Assembly (NCBI RefSeq): GCF_025854375.1 | Contig: NZ_CP107575.1 | Span: 3,522,857-3,586,856, forward strand | Reading direction: 5' to 3' | From: Glutamicibacter sp. JL.03c | GTDB lineage: Bacteria > Actinomycetota > Actinomycetes > Actinomycetales > Micrococcaceae | DNA length: 64,000 nt | Shown: positions 42,434 through 49,929 of the stretch, in pieces | How positions within the stretch are numbered: position 1 is the first letter of the stretch | Layout: each line of letters starts with the position of its first letter | The notes under the pieces: model-generated | Database searches by the model: none | The model's input: the letters and a program-made list of their open reading frames with translations, nothing else | What the model was told of the DNA's origin: nothing | Translations under genes and position numbers: made by a program

Positions 42434-43674
42434 AGCCACGTATGAAACCCTCAGTTCTTGCGATCGCCGACTCAGATTCCTATCTGAAGCTGGCCACAAG
42501 TTTTTTGCACCGTCTGGGTCCTGAATGGGACCGCAAGGTGTATTTGGCGCGAACTCCGGTGATGCCCACTGAACAGCAGATTTCAGCGGCCTTCGAAGGG
42601 ACCGACCTGAACCCCGAGATGCTCGAGGTCATCCATCTCTCGCAGCTGGAGGCTGATTCCGTCCAGGAAGACATCATTTTCGCTTCGGCCACAGGACCCG
42701 TTGTCGCCGAGATCTATTCGCGGATGCTGCGTACCGAACCAGTTGATGCGCGCCGTACGGCGTTGATCTCTGCCTTGCCCGGTGTTGCCTACCCTGCCAC
42801 GCAGAAGGGCTGGAATTATCGCCGTGCTGGCGATGCTTTCATCTGCCATTCACATGCCGAAGCACGGGATTTCTCGTTCATGACCGAATACCACGCAGGA
42901 CACCAGCCGACCATCATGGTCAGCAAGCTGCCTTTCCTGAACTGCACGGGGTTCCCTCCTGCTCAAGGGAAGCTGATCAATCGCTTGGTATTCGCACCGC
43001 AGGCGAAGGTGCCGGAGACAGCCGAGCAGCGCGAATCAATTCTGCTGGCGTTGGAGAAGGCTAGCAAGATGAATCCCGGGCTCGAAGTCATGATCAAGCT
43101 GCGGGCCAAAGCTGGCGAGCCTCAAACCCATCTGGAGGCTCATCCCTATGACAGCCTCTTCGCCCAGCTTCGGGCGCAGAACAAGATCAGTGCCGAGTCC
43201 CGCATCCAATTCGATATCGGGTCGATGAGTGAAGTGCTCATTCCCGGCAGTGCTCTGGTTACCGTATCCTCCACAGCGGCCTTGGAGTCCATAGATCGCG
43301 GCCTGCCCACCATGGTGCTCTCAGATTTCGGCGTAAACCGGCAAATGATCAATACCGTTTTTGTCGCCTCCGGGATCATCGGGGACCTGGATGATGTGGT
43401 GGCATTGAATTTTGGCGAGCCCAGTAAAGCGTGGCTGCGCGAGAACTACTTCCACCGCATGGATCGCAGCTTCTTTCAATCCTTGGAGATCCTTGCCCAA
43501 AGAGCGAATTCCGGCAAGCTGCGTACCGATCCCGAAATCCTGGCTTTCATTCGACGACAGCCGCTACGCCATCGACTGCGTACGGCGCTTCCCTCACCGT
43601 TGGTGAGGGTGCTGTTGAGGATGCGCCGAAGCTTCCGCCAATCACGGAGACGCAGCACTAGAACTCTGTCATGA
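42430..43674 (+). CDS. DUF6716-like putative glycosyltransferase
   Basis: A 414-residue protein starting with GTG in a 4-base overlap. The N-terminal SVLAIADSDSYLKLATSFLHRLG segment and the later ISALPGVAYPATQKGWNYRRAGDAFICHSHAEARDF look like the DUF6716 group of putative glycosyltransferases found in actinobacterial surface-polymer clusters. STAALESIDRGLPTMVLSDFGV resembles the GT-B nucleotide-binding loop. The basic C-terminus (RRSFRQSRRRSTR) could touch the membrane. Last gene of the locus. Confidence 0.6.
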   Translation: MKPRMKPSVLAIADSDSYLKLATSFLHRLGPEWDRKVYLARTPVMPTEQQISAAFEGTDLNPEMLEVIHLSQLEADSVQEDIIFASATGPVVAEIYSRMLRTEPVDARRTALISALPGVAYPATQKGWNYRRAGDAFICHSHAEARDFSFMTEYHAGHQPTIMVSKLPFLNCTGFPPAQGKLINRLVFAPQAKVPETAEQRESILLALEKASKMNPGLEVMIKLRAKAGEPQTHLEAHPYDSLFAQLRAQNKISAESRIQFDIGSMSEVLIPGSALVTVSSTAALESIDRGLPTMVLSDFGVNRQMINTVFVASGIIGDLDDVVALNFGEPSKAWLRENYFHRMDRSFFQSLEILAQRANSGKLRTDPEILAFIRRQPLRHRLRTALPSPLVRVLLRMRRSFRQSRRRSTRTLS

Positions 43675-43956
43675 TTCATTCAACTTTTGATAATGACACG
43701 CGTTTTACCCTCATCTTCAGTCATTTGTCATTACTCATAACTCAATGAGTCTTGTACCAAAACTGACTTGGAAGTCCGTCGAGAATGTTCCCAGTGGGCT
43801 TCCATGACTCCGGCTCTGGCCACTGCCGAGCTCATTAGGCGCTGTGCGGGAATTTTATGATGCCAACAGGACTTGAACTCCTTGGGGCCTGCATCACAAA
43901 GATCAATTTGAGATGCAGAAATCCCGCAGTTTCATAACCTTCACAAAGGAGCTCAT

Positions 43957-45042
43957 GTGCCAGAGAATCCGATCCGCGTTGCCATCGTTGGCGTAGGCAA
44001 CTGCGCCACTTCCCTGATCCAGGGTGTTGAGTACTACCGAAATGCCGATATTGAGTCCACCGTTCCCGGGCTCATGCATGTGCAGTTCGGCCAGTACCAC
44101 GTTGGCGACGTACAGTTCGTTGCCGCCTTCGACGTTGATGCCAAGAAGGTCGGCCTTGATCTTTCGGACGCCATTTTGGCTAGCGAAAACAACACCATCA
44201 AGATCGCCGACGTCCCGACCACGGGCGTAACCGTCCAGCGCGGCCACACCCTCGATGGGCTGGGAAAGTACTACCGCGAGACCATCGAAGAATCTGGTGC
44301 TGAGCCTGTAGACATTGTTCAGAACCTCAAGGACAACAAGGTTGATGTCCTGGTTTGCTACTTGCCGGTTGGTTCAGAAGAAGCCGCTAAGTACTACGCC
44401 CAGTGCGCCATCGATGCCGGCGTCGCTTTTGTTAATGCGCTTCCGGTCTTCATCGCTGGCACGCCTGAATGGGCCGAGAAGTTCACCGATGCTGGCGTGC
44501 CTATCGTCGGCGACGACATCAAGAGCCAGATCGGTGCAACCATCACGCACCGAGTCATGGCCAAGCTGTTCGAAGACCGCGGCGTCGTGCTGGATCGCAC
44601 CTATCAGTTGAACGTTGGCGGCAACATGGACTTCAAGAACATGCTCGAGCGCGATCGCTTGGAATCAAAGAAGATTTCCAAGACACAGGCTGTCACTTCC
44701 AATACCTCGGCAAAGCTGGCGGCCGATGATGTCCACATCGGCCCGAGCGACTACGTTGCCTGGCTTGATGACCGCAAGTGGGCTTTCGTGCGCCTTGAGG
44801 GTCGCAACTTCGGTGATGCCCCGGTGAATCTGGAGTACAAACTGGAGGTCTGGGATTCCCCGAACTCTGCCGGGGTGATCATCGATGCTGTACGCGCTGC
44901 GAAGATCGCGCTGGATCGCGGCATCGGCGGTCCGATCCTGTCGGCATCAAGCTACTTCATGAAGTCGCCGCCAGAGCAGTACGACGATGAGACTGCACGC
45001 GCGAAGGTGGAAGCTTTCATCCGCGGCGACGTGGAGCGCTAA
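43957..45042 (+). CDS. ino1: Inositol-3-phosphate synthase
   Basis: A 361-residue NAD-dependent synthase that makes myo-inositol 3-phosphate from glucose 6-phosphate. [17 protein letters not shown] is the Rossmann fold; [25 protein letters not shown] and [12 protein letters not shown] are the catalytic segments. It is the short actinobacterial form. The start is GTG at 43957 with AAAGGAG ending 5 bases before it. Inositol here feeds phosphatidylinositol and mycothiol. Confidence 0.95.
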   Translation: MPENPIRVAIVGVGNCATSLIQGVEYYRNADIESTVPGLMHVQFGQYHVGDVQFVAAFDVDAKKVGLDLSDAILASENNTIKIADVPTTGVTVQRGHTLDGLGKYYRETIEESGAEPVDIVQNLKDNKVDVLVCYLPVGSEEAAKYYAQCAIDAGVAFVNALPVFIAGTPEWAEKFTDAGVPIVGDDIKSQIGATITHRVMAKLFEDRGVVLDRTYQLNVGGNMDFKNMLERDRLESKKISKTQAVTSNTSAKLAADDVHIGPSDYVAWLDDRKWAFVRLEGRNFGDAPVNLEYKLEVWDSPNSAGVIIDAVRAAKIALDRGIGGPILSASSYFMKSPPEQYDDETARAKVEAFIRGDVER

Positions 45043-45070
45043 GCTCCGTGCCCGCTTAGGGCAACATGGT

Positions 45071-45156
45071 GGGCCAAGATCGTCAGTCCTGGCCCGTGGT
45101 TGTTTCCGACCATAGCCCAGACGCGGAGAAGCCCGCCGGCTTGCAGGCCGGCGGGC
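45071..45156. terminator. Two stem-loops after ino1
   Basis: A first stem pairs GGGCCA (45071-45076) with TGGCCC (45090-45095). A stronger one pairs GCCCGCCGGC (45131-45140) with 45147-45156 over a 6-base loop. The second probably ends the ino1 transcript. There is no T-tract. Confidence 0.5.
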
Positions 45157-45238
45157 CTCTGGGCACTAATATGCGAGAACATAGTGGGTACCTCTTACTT
45201 ATTCGATGGGCGGACAACGGTAATGGCGTTGTGCGCGC

Positions 45239-45361
45239 TTAGCGAATACGAAGGTACATTTCTACAGGCACGTGATTCTTGAGTTCACGCTCCCGCATTC
45301 GACGATTGAATTCGGTGCTGTCGAAGTTCTTCAGCTTGCTGCTGTCTTGACGCTTTTTCAT
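45239..45361 (-). CDS. Small basic peptide, 40 aa (third gene of a tiny-gene operon)
   Basis: A 40-residue peptide beginning MKKRQDSSKLKNFDSTEFN and ending HVPVEMYLRIR. It is strongly charged with no membrane helix. GGGAGG lies 8 bases before the ATG, and the ATG overlaps the stop of the 52-residue gene upstream (ATGA), so they are translationally coupled. Not recognised. The composition and the ribosome site support it as a real gene. Confidence 0.6.
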   Translation of the reverse strand: MKKRQDSSKLKNFDSTEFNRRMRERELKNHVPVEMYLRIR

Positions 45362-45516
45362 TTGCTATCCCTCCCTTCAGCCACAGTTGAAGGGGAGGGA
45401 AGATCCTGGCGCGTTGTTGAAACTGCGCGAGCTTTCAGGCTTTCGGGACCAGCGAAGATCAGTTCCGAGGTGCGAACGGCCCGTTGAGCGGACGAGGAAT
45501 ACAGGGTGCTAGACAT
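45358..45516 (-). CDS. Small peptide, 52 aa (second gene of a tiny-gene operon)
   Basis: A 52-residue peptide starting MSSTLYSSSAQRAVRTSELIF. It is Ser/Arg/Thr-rich and hydrophilic. TTAGGAAC about 8 bases before the ATG acts as ribosome site, and its stop overlaps the next gene. Not recognised. Its last codons contain the ribosome site of the 40-residue gene. Confidence 0.55.
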   Translation of the reverse strand: MSSTLYSSSAQRAVRTSELIFAGPESLKARAVSTTRQDLPSPSTVAEGRDSK

Positions 45517-45588
45517 GAAAAAAGTTCCTAAGGTGAGAGTCGATTACTGACCTGCAACCTCAGGAACTCGGGTGGGATTCACCGTCGT

Positions 45589-45702
45589 CTAGGAATCCAC
45601 TGTTCCGGAGGTTGGAGAGACAAGGCCGAAATTGCCGGCAGGCATAAAGCCGCCGCCACGTCGCCATGTGCGATGAGTAGAAATATCCAGAGTGATATTC
45701 AT
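45589..45702 (-). CDS. Small Gly-rich peptide, 37 aa (first gene of a tiny-gene operon)
   Basis: A 37-residue peptide: MNITLDISTHRTWRRGGGF, then MPAGNFGLVSPTSGTVDS. A very strong AGGAGG site precedes the ATG by 9 bases. Basic, Gly-rich middle, Ser/Thr-rich end. It could be a leader peptide, a small regulatory protein or a RiPP precursor; no modifying enzyme is adjacent. The 72 bases to the next gene hold no strong terminator. Confidence 0.55.
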   Translation of the reverse strand: MNITLDISTHRTWRRGGGFMPAGNFGLVSPTSGTVDS

Positions 45703-45738
45703 CGTTTCTCCACCTCCTAAAATCTCTTAGTAGCCAGT

Positions 45739-45799
45739 CGTGATCAATCACGAGGCTATGCTGATAAGTTTCATCGATCCGCAAGTCTCATTGAGACTT
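45739..45799. promoter_or_regulatory. Two inverted repeats upstream of the tiny-gene operon
   Basis: CGTGATCAATCACG (45739-45752, 6-bp arms) and AAGTCTCATTGAGACTT (45783-45799, perfect 8-bp arms with a central T) lie 37 and 81 bases before the first tiny gene (minus strand). Both are of operator size and no T-tract follows. Confidence 0.4.
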
Positions 45800-45851
45800 C
45801 CCAATCACAGTATTCAGCTTACATGGATTGGCCGGCCTGCGCCACTAGTTA

Positions 45852-45879
45852 AGTCAAAAAGTTTAAGAACTTTTTGACT
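45852..45879. repeat. AT-rich perfect inverted repeat
   Basis: AGTCAAAAAGTT (45852-45863) and AACTTTTTGACT (45868-45879) form a 12-bp perfect stem with a TAAG loop. It lies beyond the cca terminator, between two divergently placed minus-strand transcripts. Role unknown: second terminator, operator or element end. Confidence 0.6.
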
Positions 45880-45883
45880 ACGC

Positions 45884-45916
45884 AAAAATGCCCAGCACCT
45901 CACGGGTGTTGGGCAT
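45884..45916 (-). terminator. Rho-independent terminator of cca
   Basis: On the minus strand a 12-bp stem (45905-45916 with 45888-45899, one A-C mismatch) is followed by TTTTTGCG. It ends 29 bases after the cca stop. Confidence 0.9.
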
Positions 45917-45944
45917 CTTCACTGCACTCTTCTCAAGTCAGCGG

Positions 45945-47396
45945 TTACTCTTCGGTAATCGCTTCTTGGGCCTCTGGTTGCTCAGCCCACCAGGCGCGAA
46001 GCTGTTCTACGGCGGCCTCTTCACCAAGCGGACCCTCATCCAAACGGAGCTCGAGCAGGAAGTTGTACGCGCGGCCGACCACAGGACCTGGCTTGATACC
46101 CAAGAGGGCCATGATCTGCTGTCCATCCAGATCCGGTCGAATGGACTTGAGTTCTTCCTGTTCAGCGATCTGGGCAATGCGTGCCTCGAGGTCATCGTAG
46201 GCAAAGGCCAGCCGGTCAGCCTTCTTGCGATTACGCGTGGTGACATCCGAACGCGTCAGCCGGTGAAGATGCTCGAGCAATTCCCCCGCGTCGGTGACAT
46301 AGCGGCGAACGGCCGAATCAGTCCACCCGGCATCGCCATAACCGTAGAAGCGCATATGCAATTCAACAAGGCGGGCCACCGCTTTGGTGGTTTCCTTGTC
46401 GAAGCGCAAGGCACGCATACGCGCCTTGACCATCTTGGAGCCGACCACGTCGTGGTGGCGGAAAGACACCGCGCCGCTCGGTTCGAATTTGCGAGTCGCA
46501 GGCTTGCCGATATCGTGCATCAACGCGGCAAAGCGCAGCACGAAGTTCGGTCCTGGAACCGGACCGTCCTGATCGGTTTCCAGCCCGATCGCCTGCTCGA
46601 GCACGGTCAGTGAATGCTGGTAGACATCCTTATGCCGATGGTGCTCATCAATTTCAAGACGCAGGGCGGACACCTCGGGAAGCACCTTATCGGCCAGCCC
46701 TGTCTCGACAAGCAGATTGATGCCGGCGCGGGGTTCAGCGCCGTTGATCAGCTTCACCAGTTCATCGCGTACGCGTTCCGCGGAGATGATATCGATGCGC
46801 TCGGTCATTTCGCTCATGGCCTTGCGCACTTCGGCGCTCACTTCGATTTGCAGCTGCGAAGCGAAGCGCGCGGCGCGCATCATGCGCAAGGGATCATCGG
46901 AGAAGGAAATGTCAGGCGCGCCCGGGGTGCGAATGCAGTGGTCCTCCAGCGATGAGACGCCATCGAACGGGTCAACAAGTTCAAGGTCCGGCAACCTCAG
47001 GGCCATGGAGTTCATGGTGAAGTCACGGCGGAACAGGTCATCGTGCAGGTTATCGCCGAAGGCGACGATAGGCTTCCGCGATTCCTTGTCATAGGCATCA
47101 GCGCGATAGGTCGTGACCTCTAGGGTGTGCTCACCCTTTTTCAGGGCAATGGTGCCGAACTCGCGCCCCACATCCCAGATATTGTCAGCCCAGCCAGAGA
47201 TCGCTTTGATGGTTTCCTCGGGACGCGCGCTCGTGGTGAAGTCGAGGTCCGGAGAAACCCGGCCCAGGTACAGATCTCGAACCGGTCCACCCACCAGGGA
47301 CAGCTCATGGCCTGCCATGACAAAGCGGTCGGCCAAGTCGAAAATGACCGAGGGCAGGATTTGACGCAATGCGTCAGGTGAGGGAAGTGCATGCAT
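45945..47396 (-). CDS. cca: CCA tRNA nucleotidyltransferase with HD domain
   Basis: A 483-residue class II nucleotidyltransferase. SLVGGPVRDLYLGRVSPDLDFTTSARPEE has the GGxVRD motif (36-41) and catalytic DxD (D50, D52); RRDFTMNSMALRL follows, and an HD phosphohydrolase domain (RFAALMHDIGKPATR) lies in the middle. It adds or repairs the CCA end of tRNAs. The Met at 47396 is the first in frame with the conserved N-terminal helix. Confidence 0.93.
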   Translation of the reverse strand: MHALPSPDALRQILPSVIFDLADRFVMAGHELSLVGGPVRDLYLGRVSPDLDFTTSARPEETIKAISGWADNIWDVGREFGTIALKKGEHTLEVTTYRADAYDKESRKPIVAFGDNLHDDLFRRDFTMNSMALRLPDLELVDPFDGVSSLEDHCIRTPGAPDISFSDDPLRMMRAARFASQLQIEVSAEVRKAMSEMTERIDIISAERVRDELVKLINGAEPRAGINLLVETGLADKVLPEVSALRLEIDEHHRHKDVYQHSLTVLEQAIGLETDQDGPVPGPNFVLRFAALMHDIGKPATRKFEPSGAVSFRHHDVVGSKMVKARMRALRFDKETTKAVARLVELHMRFYGYGDAGWTDSAVRRYVTDAGELLEHLHRLTRSDVTTRNRKKADRLAFAYDDLEARIAQIAEQEELKSIRPDLDGQQIMALLGIKPGPVVGRAYNFLLELRLDEGPLGEEAAVEQLRAWWAEQPEAQEAITEE

Positions 47397-47520
47397 AGTT
47401 ACTTAAGCGTGCCAGAAATCTGTGTGAATTGCTTGAAAATGCGCTGATTTTGCTTGCGAGATAACTTACTTGTCCACGTCGATAAGGCGAACGTGGCTAC
47501 TTTCTCGATAGAGTGGATTC

Positions 47521-48060
47521 ATGAACCGACCGATCCCGTCTGCCCCAAAGCGCACTCCATTGACTGCGTCAATGGCTCGCGCGCAGGCAACTGGCGGTCA
47601 TACAAGCTTGCCAACAGTGGAAGAAATCTCTTCCGGCGGCATCGTCATCGACTTCAATGCCCCGCAACTGCCGGTAGCGATTATCGCCCGGTACAACCGC
47701 GGCGGCCGCCTGGAATGGTGCCTGCCCAAGGGGCATCCCGAGGGCGTGGAATCCAATGAGGAAGCGGCGATCCGCGAAATCGAGGAGGAAACCGGCATCG
47801 CCGGACGCATCCTCGCGCCGCTGGGTTCGGTCGACTACTGGTTCACCGTGACAAACTACCGAGTGCACAAAACCGTGCACCATTTCCTGCTGGAAGCTAC
47901 CGGCGGGCATTTGACGATCGAGAACGATCCCGATCACGAAGCCGTCGATGTTGCCTGGGTCCCCCTGGATTCCCTCGGCAAACGCCTTTCCTTCCCCAAT
48001 GAGCGCCGGATCGCTGATCTGGCACGCGAGGTTCTAACAAAGCATGACTCAGGTTCCTAA
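47521..48060 (+). CDS. Nudix hydrolase
   Basis: A 179-residue Nudix enzyme. The Nudix box (71-93: G, then x5, E77, x7, R85-E86-I-E-E89-E90-T-G92-I) fits the consensus perfectly. LPKGHPEGVE just before it suggests an MutT/ApppN-like sub-branch, substrate unknown. Its end overlaps murJ by 17 bases. It resembles the Nudix proteins found beside murJ in many actinobacteria. Confidence 0.9.
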   Translation: MNRPIPSAPKRTPLTASMARAQATGGHTSLPTVEEISSGGIVIDFNAPQLPVAIIARYNRGGRLEWCLPKGHPEGVESNEEAAIREIEEETGIAGRILAPLGSVDYWFTVTNYRVHKTVHHFLLEATGGHLTIENDPDHEAVDVAWVPLDSLGKRLSFPNERRIADLAREVLTKHDSGS

Positions 48061-49804
48061 TTCATCTGCCGGCTCCGATCAGCAGCCAATGACCGGGGCC
48101 ATGGACTTAGTCGCCGAACCTCCTGCGGAGCTGCATCGTCAGCAAGGCAGGTCCCGCTCCAAGATCTATGCCCTGATGGCCTCGGGCACCCTCGTATCGC
48201 GACTGCTCGGATTCGTGCGCACCGCGCTGCTGGCCATGGCCATCGGCTCGGTCACCTCGGTGGCCGACATCTTTGAAAAAGCCAACGTCATCCCGACGAT
48301 CATCTACATGCTGCTGGCCGGCGGCGTGTTCAATGTGGTGCTCATTCCCCAGCTGATCAAGGCCTCCAAGGCCAAGGACCGAGGGGCTGCCTACACTTCA
48401 AAGCTGATCTCGCTGACCGTGGTGGTGATGGGCATCCTGACCCTGATACTCACGCTGGGCGCGCGGCCGCTGATCACGGCGCTGACCAATAACTGGTCCG
48501 AACCGATGATCGTTCTCGGCACCGCCTTCGCCTACTGGTCATTGCCGCAGATCTTCTTCTACGGGCTCTACGCGGTGCTCGGCCAGGTATTGAACGCCAA
48601 CGGCCGATTCGCCGCCTTCATGTGGGCACCGGCGATCAATAACATCATCCAGCTGCTGGTCATTGGCGCGTTCATCATGACCTTCGGCGCCTATACGTCG
48701 GGTGATCCGATGCAGGACTGGAGCTCGCTGAAAACCATGTGGCTGGCTGGCGGAGCCACCCTGGGCATCGTTATGCAGTCTCTGGTGCTGTTCTGGCCGC
48801 TGAAGAAGGTCGGTCTCAAGCTCACGCTCGACTTCGGCTGGCGCGGCATGGGCCTGCGCCACGTGGGAAAGCTGGCGATCTGGACCCTGGCCGCCATGGT
48901 CATCGGCAACCTCTCCTCGCTGCTGTACTCCAAGATCGTCTCCGGGGCGACCGCCGCTCGCGCCCAGATGCCGGCCGAGCAGGCCGCCTCGGTGGCCGGC
49001 GAATACGCGCTGAACACCTCGCAGCTGATCACCGTCCTGCCGCACTCCCTGTTCGCCTTGACGGTGGCCACGGTGCTGTTCAACGACTTCGCTCGCGCCT
49101 TCTCCGAGAAGCGCGTCAACGATGTCGGCCAGCTGCTGAACCGCGGCATGCGCTCCACCGCGATCCCGATCGTATTCTGCACCATCGTATTCATCGTGCT
49201 CGCCGGACCTTTGGGCCGCCTCTTTGCCGGTTCCTCCGATAATGCCGCGCAGGCCGCCGGTGCCCTGGGCCAGCTGCTGGTGCTGACCGCTTTGGGTCTG
49301 CCGTTCAAGTCCCTGCAGTTCTTCATGCTGCGCGTGTTCTACGCCGAAGAAGATACCCGCACCCCGATGCTCATCCAGACCGCCACCGCGGCTCTGGGCC
49401 TGGTCCTGGCCTTCTCCGCCGCCGCGCTGGTCGATCCGATGCACATCGCCGCGGCCATTGCCTTCATCTACGGACTGACCAACGTGCTGGGCTGCATCGG
49501 CACCCATTACCTGGTCAAGCGCCGCTACGGCAGCTACGGCGTCACTTCGGTGATCGATACCTACGTCCGCGTGGGATGGATGGCGACCATCGCCGGTGCC
49601 TTCGGTAGCCTCGTGCTTTGGCTGCTGGGCGGATTCAGCTTCGGCTTCGCCTACAGTTCGCTGATCAACGCCATCATTTCGATCATTCTGGTCGCCGGAA
49701 CCATGGGCGTGGTCTACATCGGTTTGCTGCACAAAACCAAGGTCCCGGAGCTCGATGGCTTCCTCGGCCCGATCCTTCGTAGGATCCCAGGATTCAAGCG
49801 CTGA
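48044..49804 (+). CDS. murJ: Lipid II flippase MurJ (MviN)
   Basis: A 586-residue membrane protein of the MATE-like MVF fold with about 14 helices. ASGTLVSRLLGFVRTALLAMAIGSVTSVADIFEKANVIPTIIYMLLAGGVFNVVLIPQL is the N-terminal MurJ signature. It moves lipid-linked peptidoglycan precursor across the membrane. It starts inside the end of the Nudix gene. The kinase-like and outside domains fused to MviN in mycobacteria are not part of this protein; they lie on the next gene. Confidence 0.93.
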   Translation: MTQVPNSSAGSDQQPMTGAMDLVAEPPAELHRQQGRSRSKIYALMASGTLVSRLLGFVRTALLAMAIGSVTSVADIFEKANVIPTIIYMLLAGGVFNVVLIPQLIKASKAKDRGAAYTSKLISLTVVVMGILTLILTLGARPLITALTNNWSEPMIVLGTAFAYWSLPQIFFYGLYAVLGQVLNANGRFAAFMWAPAINNIIQLLVIGAFIMTFGAYTSGDPMQDWSSLKTMWLAGGATLGIVMQSLVLFWPLKKVGLKLTLDFGWRGMGLRHVGKLAIWTLAAMVIGNLSSLLYSKIVSGATAARAQMPAEQAASVAGEYALNTSQLITVLPHSLFALTVATVLFNDFARAFSEKRVNDVGQLLNRGMRSTAIPIVFCTIVFIVLAGPLGRLFAGSSDNAAQAAGALGQLLVLTALGLPFKSLQFFMLRVFYAEEDTRTPMLIQTATAALGLVLAFSAAALVDPMHIAAAIAFIYGLTNVLGCIGTHYLVKRRYGSYGVTSVIDTYVRVGWMATIAGAFGSLVLWLLGGFSFGFAYSSLINAIISIILVAGTMGVVYIGLLHKTKVPELDGFLGPILRRIPGFKR

Positions 49805-49929
49805 AAATCCTCTGAAACTTGCTAGTGATTATGGGCAAATTGGCACCATTTAGAGTTCACTGACAGGTAACATGACAGGTGGTGGTTTGAGTACTGCTAC
49901 CGAAGAACAATCAACCCTTGGAGATGCAC

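Noticed and set aside
45100..45282. ORF of 60 codons after ino1 on the + strand
   Set aside because: It runs through the terminator hairpins and overlaps the tiny-gene operon on the other strand; no ribosome site.
48539..49732. Long open frame (397 codons) opposite murJ
   Set aside because: Gln/Gly/His-rich frame without motifs; the opposite strand has an unmistakable MurJ.
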